Below, piece by piece: positions 7,426 through 10,487 of a stretch of DNA of 10,487 bases. Every line of letters starts with the position of its first letter. Position 1 is the first letter of the stretch. The position numbers and the translations under genes were made by a program. This DNA is from Cudoniella acicularis (lineage: Eukaryota; Ascomycota; Leotiomycetes; Helotiales; Helotiaceae), in assembly GCA_013054445.1 (NCBI GenBank), contig JAAMPI010001789.1, forward strand, positions 1-10,487, in the 5' to 3' direction. The notes beneath the pieces were generated by a model. That model saw nothing but the letters and a program-made list of their open reading frames with translations. It was not told where the DNA came from and did not search any database.

Positions 7426-9072
7426 CTAGGTAGCCCTCTCCTGCCGCTTCTTATTCTCCCTATGCCTCTTCTCCTTCGCAACGGTCTTCCTCCGTTTCTT
7501 CCACGCCCTGTTTGTATCCCCTCTATGCTCATAAAACCATTTCTGGAAATCACTCTCGGGTGCAGCAGCATCATCTTTCTTCCCCATCTCCTTGCTTCCT
7601 TCACCCGCAGAAGACTTTCGAATTGGTGAACTAGATGCTTCGTCCTCTTCATCATCCTCTTCCTCATCTGGCTGAACACTCGGCCACCGGAATTTCTTGT
7701 TCGCATGTGCGGTATCAGGTGTCGGAGCTGCGCTGCGGATACCTCTGTATTCAAAATCTCGTTGTGTGAAAGGTGTGAGAGGGACTTTATCTTGAGCTTC
7801 TTCCATTTCTTCGTCTCCGTCTGCGTCGGCGCCGAAGAAGCTGAATGATGGTAGGTCTGGTTTGGAGGCTGCTTCGGTATCCGGATTCGATTTTTTGTAA
7901 AGCGCTTCGAGTGGGTGAACACCAGGCGCAATGATTGGTGTTGTTGAGATTTCCGGGGTGGGTATTTTGATGCTTAGGTTGAAGGGTGGGCCTGAAGATG
8001 ACTGAGGTCGGGAAACCGGTCGGGAATGAACTTTCTCTTCTGAGGACTCTGATGAAGCTTCGTCTTCGGATTCGTCCTCAGAGGATTCTGAAGATTCATC
8101 AGAACTGGAATCGGATTCTTCTGAGGAAGAGTCGGAACTTGATGCTGGGGAATCTTCCTTGACTTCCGGTACAGCGGGGTTTGAAATTATTTTGGTCTCC
8201 GCGTCTTCTGATGCATCGCTCGAGCTCGAATCGTCGCTACTTTCCTCTTCCTCTGCCCCGCCTTTCTTTGCCTCGACCTCGGGCGCCTTTGGAGCTGCTT
8301 TAGCAGGTTTCGGGGGTTTTCGAGATTTCTTGACCTCCTCGACAAGATTACCTCCCTCATCAACCCAACCCTTCCCTTCTACAAACTCCCTAACACCCTT
8401 GGTATTCTTGCTCACTGAGGTATCTCTCAGAAATGTTGCATATTTCGTACTCTTCGCAAATTCGTGCACAACAGCTTCCTTCCCAGCTTTCCGTTTCTTC
8501 TTCTCGATTTTCACATCCGTAGATTTTGTATTCGCAGCCACATTTGGAGGCAGAACCGTTTTGAATAGACATTCCGGACCCGTTGTAAATTTCGACTTAA
8601 TCTTCTTCTTGTCTTTGTCCTTATCCTTGCTCGATTTTACCACCGCAGTGGGTGTCGTCCAGCCCCTCTTCACCTGTCTCTCCCCGATCTCCGCTGCTGG
8701 AATTGTCTCATCTCCCCTCTTGCGCTTCTTCGAGGAATCCTTCTTCGGTTTCTTTGGCGGCGCAGGCTCATCCTTCTCGATAACGGCCTCCTTCTCCGGT
8801 CGCGCCTTTTCGATTCGAACTTTCGTTCCTTTTAAAATCGACCCATTGAGTTTCTTCTTGATTTTCTCCGCATCCATGACCGGAAGCTCCACGTAGCCGT
8901 AGCCTTTCTCGGGAAAAGTTTGTATGATATGGTAGGAAATGTTGCGCGCGTTTGGGAGGATAGAGGGTGGGAGGATAGTCGCGAGAAGGTTGGGGTTGAA
9001 CGGCGTTATGTGCAACCTTGTGTATTCGTTTTCGAGGGTTGGGGAGGTCGTGGACTCGGTGTGGGTAGCCAT
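7426..9072 (-). CDS. RRM-containing nucleolar protein, NOL8/Nop8-like
   Basis: Intronless ORF of 548 residues. An RRM-like domain covers about residues 18-90: LHITPF is the RNP2-like strand and KGYGYVEL the RNP1-like strand, ending in LKGTKVRIEKARPEKE. Lysine-rich stretches that look like nuclear or nucleolar signals follow. Residues 272-346 form a long Ser/Asp/Glu tract typical of casein kinase 2 substrates. The C-terminus holds FTQRDFEYRGIR and FQKWFYEHRGDTNRAWKKRRK, then a very basic tail. This order (N-terminal RRM, acidic middle, basic C-terminus) matches NOL8/Nop8 proteins, which act in 60S ribosome assembly in the nucleolus. Some databases label such fungal proteins SRP40-like because of the serine tract. 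The start at 9072 is the first ATG and sits right before the RRM. The CDS itself is certain; the exact family name less so. Confidence 0.9.
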   Translation of the reverse strand: MATHTESTTSPTLENEYTRLHITPFNPNLLATILPPSILPNARNISYHIIQTFPEKGYGYVELPVMDAEKIKKKLNGSILKGTKVRIEKARPEKEAVIEKDEPAPPKKPKKDSSKKRKRGDETIPAAEIGERQVKRGWTTPTAVVKSSKDKDKDKKKIKSKFTTGPECLFKTVLPPNVAANTKSTDVKIEKKKRKAGKEAVVHEFAKSTKYATFLRDTSVSKNTKGVREFVEGKGWVDEGGNLVEEVKKSRKPPKPAKAAPKAPEVEAKKGGAEEEESSDDSSSSDASEDAETKIISNPAVPEVKEDSPASSSDSSSEESDSSSDESSESSEDESEDEASSESSEEKVHSRPVSRPQSSSGPPFNLSIKIPTPEISTTPIIAPGVHPLEALYKKSNPDTEAASKPDLPSFSFFGADADGDEEMEEAQDKVPLTPFTQRDFEYRGIRSAAPTPDTAHANKKFRWPSVQPDEEEDDEEDEASSSPIRKSSAGEGSKEMGKKDDAAAPESDFQKWFYEHRGDTNRAWKKRRKTVAKEKRHRENKKRQERAT

Positions 9073-9234
9073 ATTATAGTATTGCCATGCTCAACGACAA
9101 GATCGCAGTGTATTATGCTGTCGAGGGGATGTTGAGGTGGTGGAGCTTGAGATGGGGAATATTTCTGCGGTGTCGGCTAAATGGTTGTTCGGGTTTTCTG
9201 GGTCATCGGATCCGCTCACCGGCCAAACCTCACC

Positions 9235-9271
9235 TTTATATTTTAAAATAAGAAAAAGTTTACAAACCAAT
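9235..9271 (-). promoter_or_regulatory. Possible core promoter of the RRM gene
   Basis: A TATATTTTAAAATA-type stretch (9237-9250) lies about 165 bp upstream of the start, and CCAAT (9267-9271, plus orientation) about 195 bp upstream. Both are generic motifs. Confidence 0.3.
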
Positions 9272-9440
9272 CACGTTAGGGGCGCTTGGGTTTGTTCTCC
9301 CAAATTCCACTTGTTCCGAGTCGTTCTAACATGTTTAATAGTCTAGGGGTAGTAGGTTATACCAACAGTCGTGTGGTGAAGGTACCATCTAACAGTGTCA
9401 TTAGTGATTTTCGTTTCGCATGATCATTCAGACATGATTT

Positions 9441-9475
9441 ATGAAAGGTCGTGGGTTCAATTCCCACAGCGTCCA
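9441..9475 (+). other. tRNA-like 3' fragment with a perfect box B
   Basis: GTGGG-TTCAATT-CCCAC (9451-9467) is a perfect 5-bp, 7-nt-loop T-arm. It includes GGTTCAATTCC, a full Pol III box B, and is followed by seven acceptor-like bases and a discriminator A. The preceding AAAGGTC looks like a variable loop. No matching 5' acceptor strand plus D-arm is found at the right distance. An A-box-like TAGTCTAGGGG at 9339-9349 exists, but its flank does not pair with the acceptor. Best read as a decayed tRNA or tRNA-derived piece; an unusual intron-bearing tRNA is less likely. Confidence 0.45.
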
Positions 9476-9496
9476 AATTTTTGTTTGATCAAATAC

Positions 9497-9521
9497 TTTT
9501 TTTTCTTTTTTTTCTTCTCTT
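9497..9521 (+). terminator. Oligo-T/pyrimidine tract after the tRNA-like fragment
   Basis: Two T8-class runs interrupted by C, about 22 nt beyond the tRNA-like end. This is what a Pol III terminator looks like, but long pyrimidine tracts are also common in fungal intergenic DNA. Confidence 0.35.
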
Positions 9522-10069
9522 GATTTTGGAATTGTATAGGAACAATGATTGGCCGCCTTAGCGAGGTGCGACCGTAGGAGCCGTATTTCTGCTTCGTGGT
9601 CTTCCTTTCTTTCAAGCCCTAAAAATTATACAGAGTTTTCAAATACCACAGCTTCCCAGGTTTTTTCTCTGCGAAGCATCAATTCTAAAACAAGAGAACC
9701 TCGTCAGATTCTCGGAAAATAGTGGCGACAGTCGCTCGTCCTTGCTACGCACCTGCCATGGCATCGGGGAACTTCAACAACCACATCCAACAAAAAGAGA
9801 GATACCGGGACATGCGTCTAGTGAACAACTTACAAAAAACCCGAGGTCGAACTATTCTTTAAACCGGCCCTTTCATGATCAAAGACAGTCGGCACTAGCT
9901 CTGTTGGTGGTATTGGCAAAGCTTCCCCGCACTTGTTATAGTAGTTCTCCAATCTAAATCCCACCCCCCACGAACAATTTCGTCATTATAGGATAGATAT
10001 TCTTACGTCAAATCCAAATTCGGTTCGTATTAGTGGGGTGGCATCGAGAAGCCATACTTAAGGGAGCTT
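9522..10069. other. Intergenic stretch without a supportable gene
   Basis: The best candidate is a 34-codon ORF at 9758-9862 plus, with an excellent start context (GCCATGG) and the polar sequence MASGNFNNHIQQKERYRD. A GTCGAA donor-like site lies near its end, so it might be a first exon, but I could not find a joining exon. Otherwise nothing recognisable. Confidence 0.35.
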
Positions 10070-10487
10070 TATGGTTAGGCTGACCTAGTATAAGGACGAT
10101 AAATATTATAACTAGCTATACTAATAGTATAATAGAGAATCTATCTATAAACTCTCTATTAATAATAATAAAACTATTATCGAGCTTATAAATACTAACA
10201 CAAGCTATAATTACTATATTACGTACTAGACAATAGATAGTTATGCTAGAGAGGTGTTTTTTATAGCAGGGGAGTAGATACTACTTATTATAGATACTTG
10301 TTCTGTTTTAGAGGTTTTTAGGGGTTTTTAGGTGAGTACTAGGGCAATAATAGGCATTACGGCTTCGAATAGGAATTGTAGCATATTAGCTGTTGTGCTA
10401 GATTAGAAAAGTTTAGGACGGGGTTTAGTTAAGGCTTCATGGCTGTGAGCGCTAGGAAACGGAGCTCGAAAGAAAGGGGTTTGGTTA
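10070..10487. repeat. TA-rich degenerate repeat, probably RIP-affected
   Basis: From about 10090 to 10260 the sequence is dominated by TA, CTA and TAG steps (for example CTAGCTATACTAATAGTATA), with stops in all frames. The outer part (10290-10487) is less biased. The composition shift is sharp compared with the RRM gene and resembles a RIP-mutated retroelement. A small hairpin, AATAGAGA/TCTCTATT, lies at 10131-10160. No protein domain survives that I can read. The repeat runs off the window. Confidence 0.5.

Noticed and set aside
7329..7931. 200-aa minus-strand ORF
   Set aside because: Overlaps the RRM gene in another frame, has biased Arg/Lys composition and no domain.
8159..8896. 245-aa plus-strand ORF rich in Ser and Phe
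   Set aside because: It is antisense to the RRM gene; its Ser/Phe bias simply mirrors the Glu/Lys codons of the real protein.

Overview
The window looks like nuclear DNA of a filamentous ascomycete (Pezizomycotina). Short introns (49-125 nt) carry CTAAC-like branch points. The gene families are typical of that group: a caspase-like C14 protease, a DUF6594 membrane protein and a RRM nucleolar protein. The transposon relic carries stop codons of the kind left by repeat-induced point mutation (RIP). No species can be named from the sequence alone; Leotiomycetes would fit but is only a guess. Every gene I can support lies on the minus strand.

Layout, left to right. Positions 1-1263 hold the 5' part of a caspase-like (peptidase C14) gene; its 3' end lies outside the window. 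Positions 1989-3051 hold a four-exon DUF6594 gene with three C-terminal membrane segments, encoded just upstream of the protease. Positions 3645-4274 hold a small conserved-looking protein of unknown function with one clear and one optional intron.

Positions 4585-6012 are a transposon graveyard. They contain a 275-bp element with 33-bp terminal inverted repeats, a Tc1/mariner-type transposase relic (about 4949-5818) full of stops and frameshifts, a foldback and a near-palindrome. A decapitated amidase gene (6410 down to about 6012) keeps the N-terminus and catalytic lysine but breaks off where transposon-like sequence starts. Positions 6737-7153 hold a 138-aa ORF of unknown function with a perfect 21-bp tandem duplication.

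Positions 7426-9072 hold an intact, intronless gene for a 548-aa RRM protein of the NOL8/Nop8 type, likely a ribosome-biogenesis factor. Positions 9073-10487 have no convincing protein gene. They contain a tRNA-like T-arm with a perfect box B followed by an oligo-T tract, and end in a TA-rich, probably RIP-affected repeat from about 10070.

Working together: the protease and the DUF6594 membrane protein are the only neighbouring pair that suggests a shared process (possibly regulated cell death), and that is inference from adjacency. The NOL8-like gene is housekeeping. The middle of the window is best read as a transposon-damaged accessory segment between conserved genes.
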